Shown here: positions 1 to 8,983 of the stretch, one piece after another
Layout of the letters: every line of letters begins with the position of its first letter
Numbering within the stretch: position 1 is the first letter of the stretch
From: Tabrizicola sp. TH137
GTDB taxonomy: Bacteria > Pseudomonadota > Alphaproteobacteria > Rhodobacterales > Rhodobacteraceae
Assembly: GCF_002855575.1 (NCBI RefSeq)
Contig: NZ_PKRQ01000006.1
Location: 186,001-250,000 of the forward strand
Reading direction: 5' to 3'
Length of the DNA: 64,000 nucleotides
Notes under the pieces: generated by a model
Told to the model about the DNA's origin: nothing
The model's input: the letters and a program-made list of their open reading frames with translations, nothing else
The model's database searches: none
Made by a program: the position numbers and the translations under genes

Positions 1-2186
1 CCCGCGCAGAAGGCCTGATGCACGAAATCGAGATGCCGCATCACCAGACCCGCGGCGGCGGTGGTGGTGGTCATCAGGAAGTGATGCTCTCCCAGCCGGG
101 CCGAGGTGCCGTCATCCAGCACATGCCCGTCCTCGCGCAGCATCAGGCCATAGCGCACGCGCCCCACCGGCAGGGTGGAGAAGGTGTTGGTATAGACGAG
201 GTCGAGGAAACGCGCGGCATCCTTGCCCTGAAGGTCGATCTTGCCCAGCGTCGACACATCGGCCACGCCGACGCTGTCGCGCACCATCCGCGTTTCGCGG
301 TTGCAGGCTTCCAGCCAGGTCGTTTCGCCGGGTTTGGGGAAATAGCTGGGGCGATACCAGAGCCCCGCTTCGATCATCGGCGCGCCCCGGTCGCGGCTGG
401 CCTGATCCGATGTCAGGAAGCGCTGCGGGGCGAAGCCCGCACCGCGCCCCCCCGCCCCCATCGCGGCAATCGAGGTGGGCACGTAAGGCGGGCGGAAGGT
501 CGTCGTTCCGGTCTGCGGAATGCCCCGCCCGGTGGCATCGGCCAGCACGGCCAGCGCGGCCACGTTGGAATTCTTGCCCTGATCGGGGGCCATGCCCTGG
601 GTCGTGTAGCGCTTCATATGCTCCACCGACCGGAAGTTTTCCTGCGCCGACAGCTTCACATCCTTCGTCGTCACGTCATTGGCGAAGTCGAGCCATTGCC
701 GCCCCTCCACCCCCGGCGTTTCCCAGAAGGGGGTGATGGCATAGGGCGCGTCTTCGGCCTGCGGCAGAGGCATGTCGGGCGCGACTTTGCCCAGCGCGGC
801 CAGCGCCTTCTGCGCGGCCTCCTGCCCTTCGCGGAAGGAACCGGCGGTGGAGAAGGTGCCGTTGCAGGCCCCGGCAGGTGTCAGGCGCGGCACGGCATCC
901 GGCGCGGGGACGAAGGCGGCGATATCCTCGCGCCACAGGGGGCGGCCGTTCATGTGGCAGGTCAGGTGGACGGTCGGGTTCCAGCCGCCCGACACCGCCA
1001 GCGTGTCCACCTCCAGCGTCGCCGTCCCGCCCGCATGGCGGAAGGTGACGGAGGTCAGGCCAAGGCGGCCCGCCGTGCCGGTGATCTGGGCATTCACATA
1101 GACGGGGCAATCCTCCACCACGCTGGCGTCAGGCCGGGTGTCGAGGATCGCCACCACCTTCACCCCCGCCGCCATCAGGTCGCGCGCCGTGGCGCGGGCG
1201 GCGTCGTTATTGGCGATCAGCGCCACCCGCTTGCCCGGCACCACGCCATAGCGGTGCAGATAGGTGCGCAGCGCCGAGGCGAGCATGATCCCCGGCCGGT
1301 CATTGTCGGGGAAGGCGATGGGGCGTTCCAAGGCCCCTGCCGCCAGCACGGACTGCCCGGCCACGATCCGCCAGAAACATTCGCGCGGCAGATGCGGCGC
1401 GGGGGCGCGGTGCAGGCCCACCCGCTCCAGCGCGCCAAAGGTGCCGTCATCATAGGCCCCGGTGACGGTGGTGCGGGTCATCAGGCGGACATTGGGCATG
1501 GCCTTCAGATCGGCCAGCAACCCCTCCACCCAATCCGCCCCCGGCTGGCCATCGACGCGGATGTTGTCAGACACCAGCCGCCCGCCCATCCGCGCCTCTT
1601 CCTCGGCCAGGATCACATCGGCCCCGGCCTGCGCGGCGGTCCATGCCGCCAACAGCCCCGCAGGCCCCGACCCGATCACCAGCACATCGCAGAAGGCCCA
1701 GGCCTTTTCATATTGCGCCTCGTCATGCCGGCCCGACAGGCTGCCCAAGCCTGCCGCGCGGCGGATGAGCGGCTCATAGAGCTTTTCCCAAAGCGGGCGC
1801 GGCCACATGAAGGTCTTGTAATAGAAGCCTGCCGACAGGAAGGGCGACAGCCGGTCGTTGATCCCCAGAAGGTCGAACTTCAGCGAGGGGAAGCGGTTCT
1901 GGCTGCGCGCCGCCAGCCCGTCGAACACCTCTTGCACCGTCGCGCGGACATTTGGCGTCTGCTGGTTGCCCTCGACGATCTCCACCATCGCGTTCGGCTC
2001 TTCCGACCCGGCAGTCAGGATGCCGCGCGGGCGGTGATACTTGAAGCTGCGCCCGACAAGGCGGACGTCATTGGCCAGAAGGGCCGAGGCCAGCGTATCG
2101 CCCCGGAACCCCTGATAGGTCGTGCCGTCGAAGGTGAAGGTGACGGGCTGGCTGCGGTCGATCAGCCCCTTTCCGGCCAGCCTCAT
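1..2186 (-). CDS. soxA: Sarcosine oxidase alpha subunit, 3' part beyond window edge
   Basis: Alpha subunit of the cytoplasmic heterotetrameric sarcosine oxidase, which demethylates sarcosine to glycine and passes the C1 unit to tetrahydrofolate. 728 codons are visible of a family that usually has about 1000. The N-terminal stretch contains the family segment YHRPRGILTAGSEEPNA (about residues 50-66), a dinucleotide-binding VIGSGPAG lies near residue 170, and the start of the aminomethyltransferase-like C-terminal half (KPGETTWLEACNREVRMV) is close to the window edge. The start ATG overlaps the soxD stop as ATGA, so the two are translationally coupled. soxG is expected just beyond base 1 but cannot be seen. 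Confidence 0.95.
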   Translation of the reverse strand, partial: MRLAGKGLIDRSQPVTFTFDGTTYQGFRGDTLASALLANDVRLVGRSFKYHRPRGILTAGSEEPNAMVEIVEGNQQTPNVRATVQEVFDGLAARSQNRFPSLKFDLLGINDRLSPFLSAGFYYKTFMWPRPLWEKLYEPLIRRAAGLGSLSGRHDEAQYEKAWAFCDVLVIGSGPAGLLAAWTAAQAGADVILAEEEARMGGRLVSDNIRVDGQPGADWVEGLLADLKAMPNVRLMTRTTVTGAYDDGTFGALERVGLHRAPAPHLPRECFWRIVAGQSVLAAGALERPIAFPDNDRPGIMLASALRTYLHRYGVVPGKRVALIANNDAARATARDLMAAGVKVVAILDTRPDASVVEDCPVYVNAQITGTAGRLGLTSVTFRHAGGTATLEVDTLAVSGGWNPTVHLTCHMNGRPLWREDIAAFVPAPDAVPRLTPAGACNGTFSTAGSFREGQEAAQKALAALGKVAPDMPLPQAEDAPYAITPFWETPGVEGRQWLDFANDVTTKDVKLSAQENFRSVEHMKRYTTQGMAPDQGKNSNVAALAVLADATGRGIPQTGTTTFRPPYVPTSIAAMGAGGRGAGFAPQRFLTSDQASRDRGAPMIEAGLWYRPSYFPKPGETTWLEACNRETRMVRDSVGVADVSTLGKIDLQGKDAARFLDLVYTNTFSTLPVGRVRYGLMLREDGHVLDDGTSARLGEHHFLMTTTTAAAGLVMRHLDFVHQAFCA

Positions 2187-2455
2187 GCGGCACCGCCTTT
2201 CCGGTCGGCCACAGCCTCGACGGCCAGAATCTCATGCGTCACGGTGTTGCGGGTGACGACAAGCCAGCTTGAACAGCCCATGTCGTGATACCAGAGGTCG
2301 CGCACCACCCCGGCGGGGTTGTCGCGGTTGTGCAGGTAATCGTCCCAGGCCTGCGGCGGCGCCTCGGGCGCGGGGCGGTTCAGGTAATCCTCGGACCCGT
2401 AGTAATAGAATTCGCGGCGGTCGCGTTCGCCGCAGAGCGGGCAGGTCAGGCGCAT
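2183..2455 (-). CDS. soxD: Sarcosine oxidase delta subunit
   Basis: Small zinc-binding delta subunit (90 residues) of heterotetrameric sarcosine oxidase. It starts MRLTCPLCGERDRREF; the CPLCG pair is part of the zinc site, and the family signature YYGSEDYLNRP and WxxYLHNRDNPAG follow. I chose the ATG at 2455 because it has an AGGGAAAG ribosome site just upstream and gives the usual length; an upstream ATG at 2497 would add 14 unrelated residues. The gene sits between soxB and soxA, the standard soxBDAG order. Confidence 0.95.
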   Translation of the reverse strand: MRLTCPLCGERDRREFYYYGSEDYLNRPAPEAPPQAWDDYLHNRDNPAGVVRDLWYHDMGCSSWLVVTRNTVTHEILAVEAVADRKGGAA

Positions 2456-2527
2456 GGGCGGGTCTTTCCCTGATGGTAAGGGGGATGGGCGGCGCATAGG
2501 GGCGCTGCCCCTCGGCCTGCGGCCTCA

Positions 2528-2593
2528 CCCCGGAGGATTTGGGCCAAGCTGAAGGGGCTGGGCTTCATCTTGGCAAAAATACTCCCGCCGGAG
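2528..2593. repeat. Imperfect inverted repeat, two head-to-head copies of an intergenic element
   Basis: Between soxB and soxD. The left arm (2531-2554, GGATTTGGGCCAAGCTGAAG core) and the right arm (2563-2586, CTTCATCTTGGCAAAAATAC core) are complementary at about 20 of 24 positions with an 8-base loop, and CCGGAG/CCGGAG flanks extend the symmetry. Bases 2563-2584 recur without change at 19408-19429. The structure could be a processing or termination element that sets the SoxB:SoxDA ratio, or a dispersed intergenic repeat family. Function is not shown by the sequence. Confidence 0.7.
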
Positions 2594-2636
2594 GCGCAGG
2601 GGGATGCAGGGCGCAAAGGCTGCGGATCGGTCATGG

Positions 2637-3887
2637 TCAATGCAGGTTATGCTGGCTGCCCGTGCCTTCCTCGTCGAGGATATGGCCCGTGGCAAAGCGG
2701 TTGAGCTTGAAACGCGCGGCGACGGGATGGCTTTCCCCGGTCGCCATCAGATGCGCCATGCAGAAGCCCGAGGCGGGCACTGCCTTGAAACCCCCGTAAT
2801 TCCAGCCGCAATCAATGAACAGCCCGTCGACATGGGTCTTGTCGATGATGGGCGATCCGTCGGGCGACATGTCCATGATCCCGCCCCAGGACCGCAGCAC
2901 CTTGGCCCGCCCGATCATGGGCATGAGCGTCATGCCCGCCTCCATCACATGTTCCACCATCGGCAGGTTCCCGCGGCTGGCATAGGAGGCATAGAAATCA
3001 AGGTCACCGCCGAAGACCAGACCGCCCTTGTCGGACTGGCTGATATAGAAATGCCCCATGCCGAAGCTGACGACATGGTCGATCACGGGTTTCAGCCCTT
3101 CGGTCACGAAGGCCTGAAGGATATGGCTTTCGATGGGCAGGCGCATCCCGGCCATGGCGGCGACCTGGGATGACCGGCCGGCGACCACGATCCCCACCTT
3201 CCTGGCCTTGATCGCGCCGCGCGTCGTCTGCACGCCCACAACCTTGCCATTCTCGATGTCGATCCCCGTCACTTCGCAATTCTGGATCAGGTCCACGCCG
3301 CGCTGATCGGCCCCGCGCGCATAGCCCCAGGCCACGGCATCGTGCCGCGCCGTGCCGCCGCGCGGGTGGTAGAGGCCGCCATAGATGGGGAAGCGCGTCT
3401 GTTCGAAATCGAGATAGGGCAGCATCTCGCGCACCCCCTCGCGGTCCAGAAGGATCGCGTCATCGCCCTGATTGATCATCGAATTGCCGCGCCGGACGAA
3501 GGCATCGCGCTGGCCGTCGGAATGGAACAGGTTGATGAGGCCGCGCTGCGAATGCATCACGTTGTAGTTCAGATCGATCTCCAGCCCTTCCCAGAGCTTC
3601 ATGGAATGGGAATAGAACTCCGAATTCCCCGGCAGGAAGTAGTTGGCCCGCACGATCGTCGTGTTCCGCCCGATATTGCCGGACCCCAGATAGCCCTTTT
3701 CCAGCACGGCGATGTTCGTCATCCCGTGGTTCTTGGCCAGATAATAGGCGGTGGACAGCCCATGCCCGCCGCCCCCGATGATGATGGCGTCATATTCCGC
3801 CTTGGGCGCCGGGTCGCGCCAGGCGGGTTTCCAGCCCTTGTTGCCGAAAAGCCCTTCGGTGATGACCTTTAGCCCGGAGTAGCGCAT
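2637..3887 (-). CDS. soxB: Sarcosine oxidase beta subunit
   Basis: FAD/FMN-carrying beta subunit of heterotetrameric sarcosine oxidase, 416 residues, the usual family length. It begins MRYSGLKVITEGLFGNKGW, as SoxB proteins do. The FAD fold motif IIIGGGGHGLSTAYYLAKNH is at about residues 36-55, followed by LEKGYLGSGNIGRNTTIVRANY, the region around the flavin-binding His/Arg. The C-terminal DGSPIIDKTHVDGLFIDCGW and NYGGFKAVPASG are DAO-family signatures. The start at 3887 has a GGTGGG ribosome site. First sox gene of the minus operon, 178 bases downstream of the glutamate dehydrogenase gene. Confidence 0.95.
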   Translation of the reverse strand: MRYSGLKVITEGLFGNKGWKPAWRDPAPKAEYDAIIIGGGGHGLSTAYYLAKNHGMTNIAVLEKGYLGSGNIGRNTTIVRANYFLPGNSEFYSHSMKLWEGLEIDLNYNVMHSQRGLINLFHSDGQRDAFVRRGNSMINQGDDAILLDREGVREMLPYLDFEQTRFPIYGGLYHPRGGTARHDAVAWGYARGADQRGVDLIQNCEVTGIDIENGKVVGVQTTRGAIKARKVGIVVAGRSSQVAAMAGMRLPIESHILQAFVTEGLKPVIDHVVSFGMGHFYISQSDKGGLVFGGDLDFYASYASRGNLPMVEHVMEAGMTLMPMIGRAKVLRSWGGIMDMSPDGSPIIDKTHVDGLFIDCGWNYGGFKAVPASGFCMAHLMATGESHPVAARFKLNRFATGHILDEEGTGSQHNLH

Positions 3888-4016
3888 CCCACCTGTCCCG
3901 TTCGCGAAGCGCGCCCAGCAAAGCGCCGCGGGGCGGAGGATGCAACCCCCGCCCCGCAAAGCCATTGCCGCCCGCGACAGGAACATGTCGCTTTTCGGAT
4001 CGCCGCCACCGCGTAG

Positions 4017-4058
4017 GGTGGGCGGTTCCGCGCCTTTCCCGGCGCGGGTTCGCCCACC
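4017..4058 (-). terminator. Strong two-part hairpin after the glutamate dehydrogenase gene
   Basis: GGTGGGCG (4017-4024) pairs with CGCCCACC (4051-4058), and CCGCGCC (4028-4034) pairs with GGCGCGG (4041-4047), separated by matched 3-base internal loops. It lies 7 bases past the gdh stop codon on the minus strand. No T-run follows, so if it stops transcription it is not a classic intrinsic terminator; it may protect the 3' end. The outer part (GTAGGGTGGGC) resembles the palindrome at 26918-26945. Confidence 0.6.
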
Positions 4059-4065
4059 ACCGGGG

Positions 4066-5496
4066 TCACAGCCCCTTGGACCGATAGGTCTGCGCCACCC
4101 GTCCGATGGACACGATATAGGCCGCCGTGCGCAGGTCATCGACATCGCCGCGCCCGTGCCAGACCTCGCGCATCGCGGCATAGGCGCTGCGCATCGTGTC
4201 ATCGAGGCCCGAGCGCACCAGCGCCAACTCGTCCGATCCGGTCAGGAATTTCTCCTTGAAATCGGGCGACAGCGTCCAGCCCAGGCCCTTGTCGGCGCTC
4301 AGCCGTTCCAGCTCCTCCACCATCAGGCGCGACCGCGCCTCTTCTGCCCGGCGCTGCATCCGGCCAAAGCGGATATGGGACAGGTTCTTGACCCATTCGA
4401 AATAGCTGACCGTCACGCCGCCCGCATTGGCATACATGTCGGGGATGATGACCGCGCCCTTCTGGCGCAGGATCTCATCCGCGCCGAAGGTGATGGGGCC
4501 ATTGGCCGCCTCGATGATCAGGGGCGCGTTGATCCGTGCGGCATTGCCCTGATGGATCACGCCCTCCATCGCGGCGGGGATGAGGATGTCGCAGGCCTTT
4601 TCCAGAACCTTCGCGCCGTCGGCAACATATTCGGCCCCGGCAAATCCCTTCAGCCCGCCGGTTGCGGTCAGGTGCTGGCGCACCGCCTCCACCTCCAGCC
4701 CCGCATCCGATATCAGCGCGCCGTCGCGTTCGATGATCGCGGTGATGATGACCCCATCCTCTTCCGACAGGAACTTGGCCGCGTGATAGCCCACATTGCC
4801 AAGGCCCTGCACCACGGCGCGCTTGCCCTCCAGCGCGCCGGAGAGGCCGGCGGCGGCCACATCCTCGGGGTGGCGAAAGAATTCGCGCAGGGCGAATTGC
4901 ACCCCGCGCCCCGTCGCCTCCACCCGGCCCTGAATGCCGCCGGCATGGGGCGGCTTGCCGGTCACGCAGGCCTTGGCGTTGATGTCGGTGGTGTTCATCC
5001 GGGCGTATTGGTCGGCGATCCAGGCCATTTCCCGTTCGCCCGTCCCCATGTCGGGGGCCGGCACGTTCTGCGCCGGATGGATCAGGTCGCGCTTGATCAG
5101 TTCATAGGCGAAGCGGCGGGTGATCTGTTCCAGCTCATGCTCGTCCCACTGGCGCGGGTCGATGCAAAGGCCGCCCTTCGATCCGCCGAAGGGCGTTTCG
5201 ACCAGCGCGCATTTATAGGTCATCAGCGCGGCCAGCGCCTCCACCTCGTCCTGGCTGACAGACAGCGCATAGCGGATGCCGCCCTTCACCGGTTCCATAT
5301 GTTCGGAATGGACGGACCGATAGCCCGTGAAGGTTTCGATCTTCCCCCGCAGCCGCACGCCAAAGCGGACGGTATAGGTGGAGTTGCAGACGCGGATCTT
5401 GTTTTCCAGCCCCGGCGACAGGTCCATCAGCCGCACGGCGCGGTTGAACATGAGATCGACAGAGTCGCGGAAACTGGGTTCACCGGCGCGGATCAT
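4066..5496 (-). CDS. Glutamate dehydrogenase family enzyme (Glu/Leu/Phe/Val dehydrogenase)
   Basis: Oxidative deamination of an amino acid, most likely glutamate, to the 2-oxoacid plus ammonia with NAD(P). 476 residues. Substrate-binding and catalytic lysines are seen in EPVKGGIRY (Lys71), TYKCALVE (Lys95) and GGSKGG (Lys107), and the Rossmann motif GLGNVGYHAAKF lies near residue 235. NVPAPDMGTGEREMAW is the family's conserved catalytic Asp segment. It lies upstream of soxBDA on the same strand, which suggests linked nitrogen salvage from methylated amines, but a hairpin between them argues against simple readthrough. Cofactor preference cannot be told from sequence alone. Confidence 0.92.
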   Translation of the reverse strand: MIRAGEPSFRDSVDLMFNRAVRLMDLSPGLENKIRVCNSTYTVRFGVRLRGKIETFTGYRSVHSEHMEPVKGGIRYALSVSQDEVEALAALMTYKCALVETPFGGSKGGLCIDPRQWDEHELEQITRRFAYELIKRDLIHPAQNVPAPDMGTGEREMAWIADQYARMNTTDINAKACVTGKPPHAGGIQGRVEATGRGVQFALREFFRHPEDVAAAGLSGALEGKRAVVQGLGNVGYHAAKFLSEEDGVIITAIIERDGALISDAGLEVEAVRQHLTATGGLKGFAGAEYVADGAKVLEKACDILIPAAMEGVIHQGNAARINAPLIIEAANGPITFGADEILRQKGAVIIPDMYANAGGVTVSYFEWVKNLSHIRFGRMQRRAEEARSRLMVEELERLSADKGLGWTLSPDFKEKFLTGSDELALVRSGLDDTMRSAYAAMREVWHGRGDVDDLRTAAYIVSIGRVAQTYRSKGL

Positions 5497-6049
5497 GGGT
5501 TCCTCCCTTCATGGCTCCTGCGGGTTCGCCCGCTGCGGCGGGCCGGCGAAAGCCTAGCACGCGGCACGGGAGATGCGTGAAAGACTAGAACGGCAAGTGT
5601 TGCCATTTGTTGAAACCGGCCCGATTTCCGCCCTTTTGTCACCGCGCGCGACGCATTCCCCTGCCCAAAGCCGCCCCATTGCTGCCCCAGCCATCAATTA
5701 AACATTTCCCAAGCCGGAGCCTGTTCCGGCACCGGCCGCACGGCCAGACGGGTGAAGATGATGACGAATGCCATAGCCTACAGTCGAACGGATGGGTTGC
5801 GCCCCGAGGAAGGGGTGCGCGAATCATTCGCTTTCGCCGTCGCCAAGGTGGCAAAAGCACTGTCTGCCAGCCTTTCACAATTATGGCGAAACTTTGCCGA
5901 CCGTTTCCCGGGCAAAGGCCAATTCACCCTTCTTTCGCGCATTTCCTTGCCCATGACCGCAAGCCTGTGCAGCTTCTGCGGTCGGGGGCGTCACACTGTT
6001 GCAGACCGGGATACCGGGCTGCGATCTCTTTGGAATGGGACAGACCGTC
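5497..6049. other. Longest stretch without a convincing gene; divergent control region
   Basis: 553 bases between the divergently read gdh and the Tad-like genes. On the minus strand a CTAG-containing box (AGCCTA on plus, 5551-5556) could be part of the gdh promoter, but no good -35 is spaced correctly. AT-rich AATTAAACATTT at 5697-5708 is the only clear base-composition dip. A 101-codon reading frame at 5752-6057 (plus) starts MKMMTNAIAYSRTDGLRP; its codon use is plausible but I see no family, and it overlaps the next gene's start, so I do not call it. Confidence 0.5.
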
Positions 6050-7759
6050 ATGCCTAAGTTCGCCCCCCGGCTTTCCGGCCATCCGTTCCGGCGCTTCGTC
6101 AAGCGCGAGGATGGATCGCTCCTTGTGTTCGGGTTGTTTCTCTTCGCCACCTTCTTCCTCATGGGCGGGATGGCGGTTGACATCATGCGCGCCGAGAACA
6201 AGCGCACTGCCCTCGCGCAGACGCTGGACCGCTGCGCGCTGAACGCCGCCGCGCTGCGCCAGACGCTGGATCCCGAAACGGTGGTCCGCGATTGCGTGGA
6301 TCGCGTCGGTCTGCTGCCGCAACTGACGGATGTGAACGTCACCAACGGCACCGGCCAGCGGTCGGTGGAGGCCATCGGCGATTACGAGCTGGATACCTTC
6401 TTCATGGGCGCCTCGGGCGTGCATGAGATCGACATTCACGGCCGGTCGGTGGCCGAACAGCGCGCGACGAATATCGAGATCGCGATGGTCCTCGACGTGT
6501 CGGGTTCGATGAACAACAACAACCGCCTGTCCGGCCTGAAGACCGCCGCGCGGAACTTCGTCTCCACCGTGCTGGCGAACAACAACAACAAGATTTCCAT
6601 CGCGATGGTGCCTTATAACGGGCAGGTCAACCTCGGCCCGGCCCTTGCGGCGAAGTACAACATCGCCAACGTGCCCGGCCTGACCGCGACGGCGAATGTC
6701 AACTGCGTGGACATGCCGTCCAGCGTCTATAACAACACCGGCATCGACCGCGATCTTCAGATGCAGGCGACGGGCTGGGCCGATGCCTTCTCCACCATGG
6801 CCTTCGAGTACGGCAACAGCATGTCGGACTGGCCGACGACCTATTCCTCGACCAGCCGCGCGCCGAACGCATCCAACGTCTGGTGCCCGCCCTCGACCAC
6901 CAACATCGTGCGGATGCCCGATGACAACATCACCGCACTGCACACCTATATCAACAACCTCACGGCCATCGGCGCGACCTCGATCAACGCGGGCATGAAA
7001 TGGGGCGGCGCCCTGCTCGACCCCGAAGCGCGGTCCGTGGTGAACGAATTCGTGGACGCGAACGTGGTTCCCGTGGAATTCCGCGACCGTCCCTTCGACT
7101 ATTCCAAGCGCGACGCGCTGAAGATCATCCTGCTGCTTTCGGATGGTGAGAACTTCGGCGACGTGCGCATCAACGACAGCTATCGCACCGGCCTGTCGCC
7201 CATCTTCAAGGGCACGGATGGCAACTACTCCATCCGCCACCAGACCGGCCGTCCGGCTTCGGCGGGGACCAACGAATTCTGGGTTCCGCATCGCGACCCC
7301 GACAACAACTCCAACAACGGGCTTCAGGGTCAGTGGCGCGCAACCTCGTGGGGGGGCACGACCTCGACGCAGGGCACGCAGATGACCTGGCAGCAGGTCT
7401 GGCAGGAGATGCGGGTGTCCTATGTCGCCTGGCACTTCTATGCCCGTGCCCTCGGCACCAACTCGACGACCCGGACGACCACTTACAGCCAGTGGTGGAA
7501 CAACTTCCGCACCCAGCGCGGCGACAGCGCCTCCACGCCCGAGATGGATGTCGAACTGGCAAACATCTGCAGTCTCACCAAACAGGAAGGCGTGCTGATC
7601 TATGCCGTGGCCTTCTCGGCCCCGACCCGCGGGGTGGAGGCCCTGCGCAACTGCGCCTCGTCGGATGGGCACTTCTTCCACTCGACCAACAACACGGCGC
7701 TGAACGCGGCCTTCCAGGCCATCGCCACCAACATCACGCAACTCCGTCTGGTGAACTGA
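6050..7759 (+). CDS. TadG-like protein with von Willebrand A domain
   Basis: Envelope-anchored Tad/Flp pilus-associated protein, 569 residues. The N-terminal region FVKREDGSLLVFGLFLFATF is the single membrane anchor with the RxxxG prepilin-like motif of TadE/TadG proteins. The VWA metal site is visible as VLDVSGSMNNNN (about residues 147-158) and a later LLLSDGENFGD. The middle is rich in Asn and Thr, as in other surface-exposed VWA proteins. I start at 6050 (MPKFAPRL) with GGGACAG upstream; ATG 6035 is a possible alternative. It is followed by two TadE-like genes at 1- and 12-base gaps, so the three form an operon. Confidence 0.8.
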   Translation: MPKFAPRLSGHPFRRFVKREDGSLLVFGLFLFATFFLMGGMAVDIMRAENKRTALAQTLDRCALNAAALRQTLDPETVVRDCVDRVGLLPQLTDVNVTNGTGQRSVEAIGDYELDTFFMGASGVHEIDIHGRSVAEQRATNIEIAMVLDVSGSMNNNNRLSGLKTAARNFVSTVLANNNNKISIAMVPYNGQVNLGPALAAKYNIANVPGLTATANVNCVDMPSSVYNNTGIDRDLQMQATGWADAFSTMAFEYGNSMSDWPTTYSSTSRAPNASNVWCPPSTTNIVRMPDDNITALHTYINNLTAIGATSINAGMKWGGALLDPEARSVVNEFVDANVVPVEFRDRPFDYSKRDALKIILLLSDGENFGDVRINDSYRTGLSPIFKGTDGNYSIRHQTGRPASAGTNEFWVPHRDPDNNSNNGLQGQWRATSWGGTTSTQGTQMTWQQVWQEMRVSYVAWHFYARALGTNSTTRTTTYSQWWNNFRTQRGDSASTPEMDVELANICSLTKQEGVLIYAVAFSAPTRGVEALRNCASSDGHFFHSTNNTALNAAFQAIATNITQLRLVN

Positions 7760-7760
7760 C

Positions 7761-8294
7761 ATGCGGTTGTCCCGACTTCTCAAACGCTTCCGGCGTGACG
7801 AACGCGGCAACGCGACGATCGAATTCGTCATCCTCATGCCGCTCTGCTTCACCATCTTCGCCGCTGCACTCGAAAGCGGGTTGATGATGCTGCGCTGGAC
7901 AAGCATCGACCGCGCCTCGGACATCGTGATCCGGTCGCTGCGGCTGGGCCAGTACGAAAATCCCGATGCCCTGATGCTGCGCCGGGAAATCTGCGACCGC
8001 ACCTTCATGATCGAGGATTGCTTCGAGAATACGGTGGTGGATATCCGCGAAATCAACCGCGCCACCTTCCTGATGCCCGACGCGGATGCGCCCTGCGTGA
8101 CCCGCGCCAACGAGATCATCCAGCCGGTTGTCGAAGTCACGCCGGGCCAGCAGAACGACCTGATGCTGATCCGCGTCTGCGTCACCACGGATGCGCTTTT
8201 CGCCGGCTCCACCTTCGCGGTGCCGATCACCTATGACGCCCATGGCGGCTACGCGATCTCGGTCGCCTCCGTCTATGTGAACGAACCGAGCTGA
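7761..8294 (+). CDS. TadE-like pseudopilin
   Basis: 177-residue TadE-family protein. RRDERGNATIEFVILMPLCF (about residues 11-30) holds the hallmark Arg-rich cytoplasmic end, the Gly before the cleavage or anchor region and Glu at +5, followed by a hydrophobic helix. Such proteins are minor pilins or envelope parts of Tad-type adhesive pili. It begins one base after the stop of the VWA gene. The other tad genes (ATPase, secretin, prepilin peptidase) are not in the window, so this is a satellite set. Confidence 0.8.
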   Translation: MRLSRLLKRFRRDERGNATIEFVILMPLCFTIFAAALESGLMMLRWTSIDRASDIVIRSLRLGQYENPDALMLRREICDRTFMIEDCFENTVVDIREINRATFLMPDADAPCVTRANEIIQPVVEVTPGQQNDLMLIRVCVTTDALFAGSTFAVPITYDAHGGYAISVASVYVNEPS

Positions 8295-8306
8295 GGGAGG
8301 GACGCG

Positions 8307-8870
8307 ATGACCCGAATGATCCGCAGCCTTCTTCGCCGCTTCCGCGACCGCAGCGCCGGCTCTGTCACCGTCGAGGCCGCCTTCGTCCTGCCGATGCTGG
8401 CCATGGGCCTGTTCGGCTTCTTCGCCTTCTGGGATGTCTATCGCACCCAGAACATGGTGCAGAAGGGGACCTATGCCGTGGCCGACATGCTGTCGCGCGA
8501 AATGATCCCGGCCACCCCCGCCTTCATCGACGGGCTGGAGGATACGCTGGAATTCCTGATCCAGGCCGAGGCGCGCATCCGCGTGACAAGCGTGCGCCGC
8601 GTGTCGGATGGCCCGGCCGGCGCCCAGGGGATCGACGTTCTGTGGTCCTATTCCCCCGGCAACGTCATGGAGCCCATCACCGAGGCGACCCTGTCGCTGG
8701 TAGAGCCGGACATTCCGATGATGGCCATCGGGTCCAACATGGTGATCTTCGAGGCGGTTGTGCCCTATGCCCCGGTGACGGACCTGCTGGAGGTGGACTC
8801 GCTGGAAGAGATCGTGGCGATGCGCCCCCGCTTCCTGCCCACGCTCTGCCTTCAGGGAACGATCTGCTGA
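8307..8870 (+). CDS. TadE-family pilus assembly protein
   Basis: 187 residues. RDRSAGSVTVEAAFVLPMLA (about residues 13-32) is the same G-x4-E anchor signature as in the preceding gene, followed by FGFFAFWDVYRTQNMVQKGT. A GAGGGAGGGACGCG ribosome site precedes the ATG. It closes the three-gene Tad-like operon; a strong hairpin at 8884-8920 follows. Whether it corresponds to TadE or TadF is not decided by what I can see. Confidence 0.78.
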   Translation: MTRMIRSLLRRFRDRSAGSVTVEAAFVLPMLAMGLFGFFAFWDVYRTQNMVQKGTYAVADMLSREMIPATPAFIDGLEDTLEFLIQAEARIRVTSVRRVSDGPAGAQGIDVLWSYSPGNVMEPITEATLSLVEPDIPMMAIGSNMVIFEAVVPYAPVTDLLEVDSLEEIVAMRPRFLPTLCLQGTIC

Positions 8871-8883
8871 CACGCGCCTTCGC

Positions 8884-8920
8884 GGGCTGTGCAGGGTGGC
8901 ACGATCACCCTGCACGGCCC
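8884..8920 (+). terminator. 15-bp stem hairpin after the Tad-like operon
   Basis: GGGCTGTGCAGGGTG (8884-8898) pairs with CACCCTGCACGGCCC (8906-8920), one T-G wobble, 7-base loop, 14 bases past the last stop codon. There is no T-run, so it is a candidate 3'-end or terminator structure rather than a textbook intrinsic terminator. Confidence 0.65.
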
Positions 8921-8924
8921 CGCC

Positions 8925-8952
8925 TTGCCCCGGCGGCCCCGCGGTCCTAGCT
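8925..8952 (+). promoter_or_regulatory. Candidate sigma-70 promoter of the pirin gene
   Basis: TTGCCC (8925-8930), 16-base spacer, CTAGCT (8947-8952), 31 bases ahead of the pirin ATG. It follows the CTAG-type -10 pattern repeated in this window. Confidence 0.4.
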
Positions 8953-8983
8953 TTCCGCCTGTCCGCAGCCAGGAGCAGGCCCC

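Noticed and set aside
18-2288. A 756-codon open frame on the plus strand
   Set aside because: Antisense to soxA, whose conserved motifs are on the minus strand.
5752-6057. A 101-codon plus-strand gene
   Set aside because: No recognisable family, weak ribosome site, and it overlaps the start of the VWA gene in another frame. Mentioned under the gene-free stretch only.
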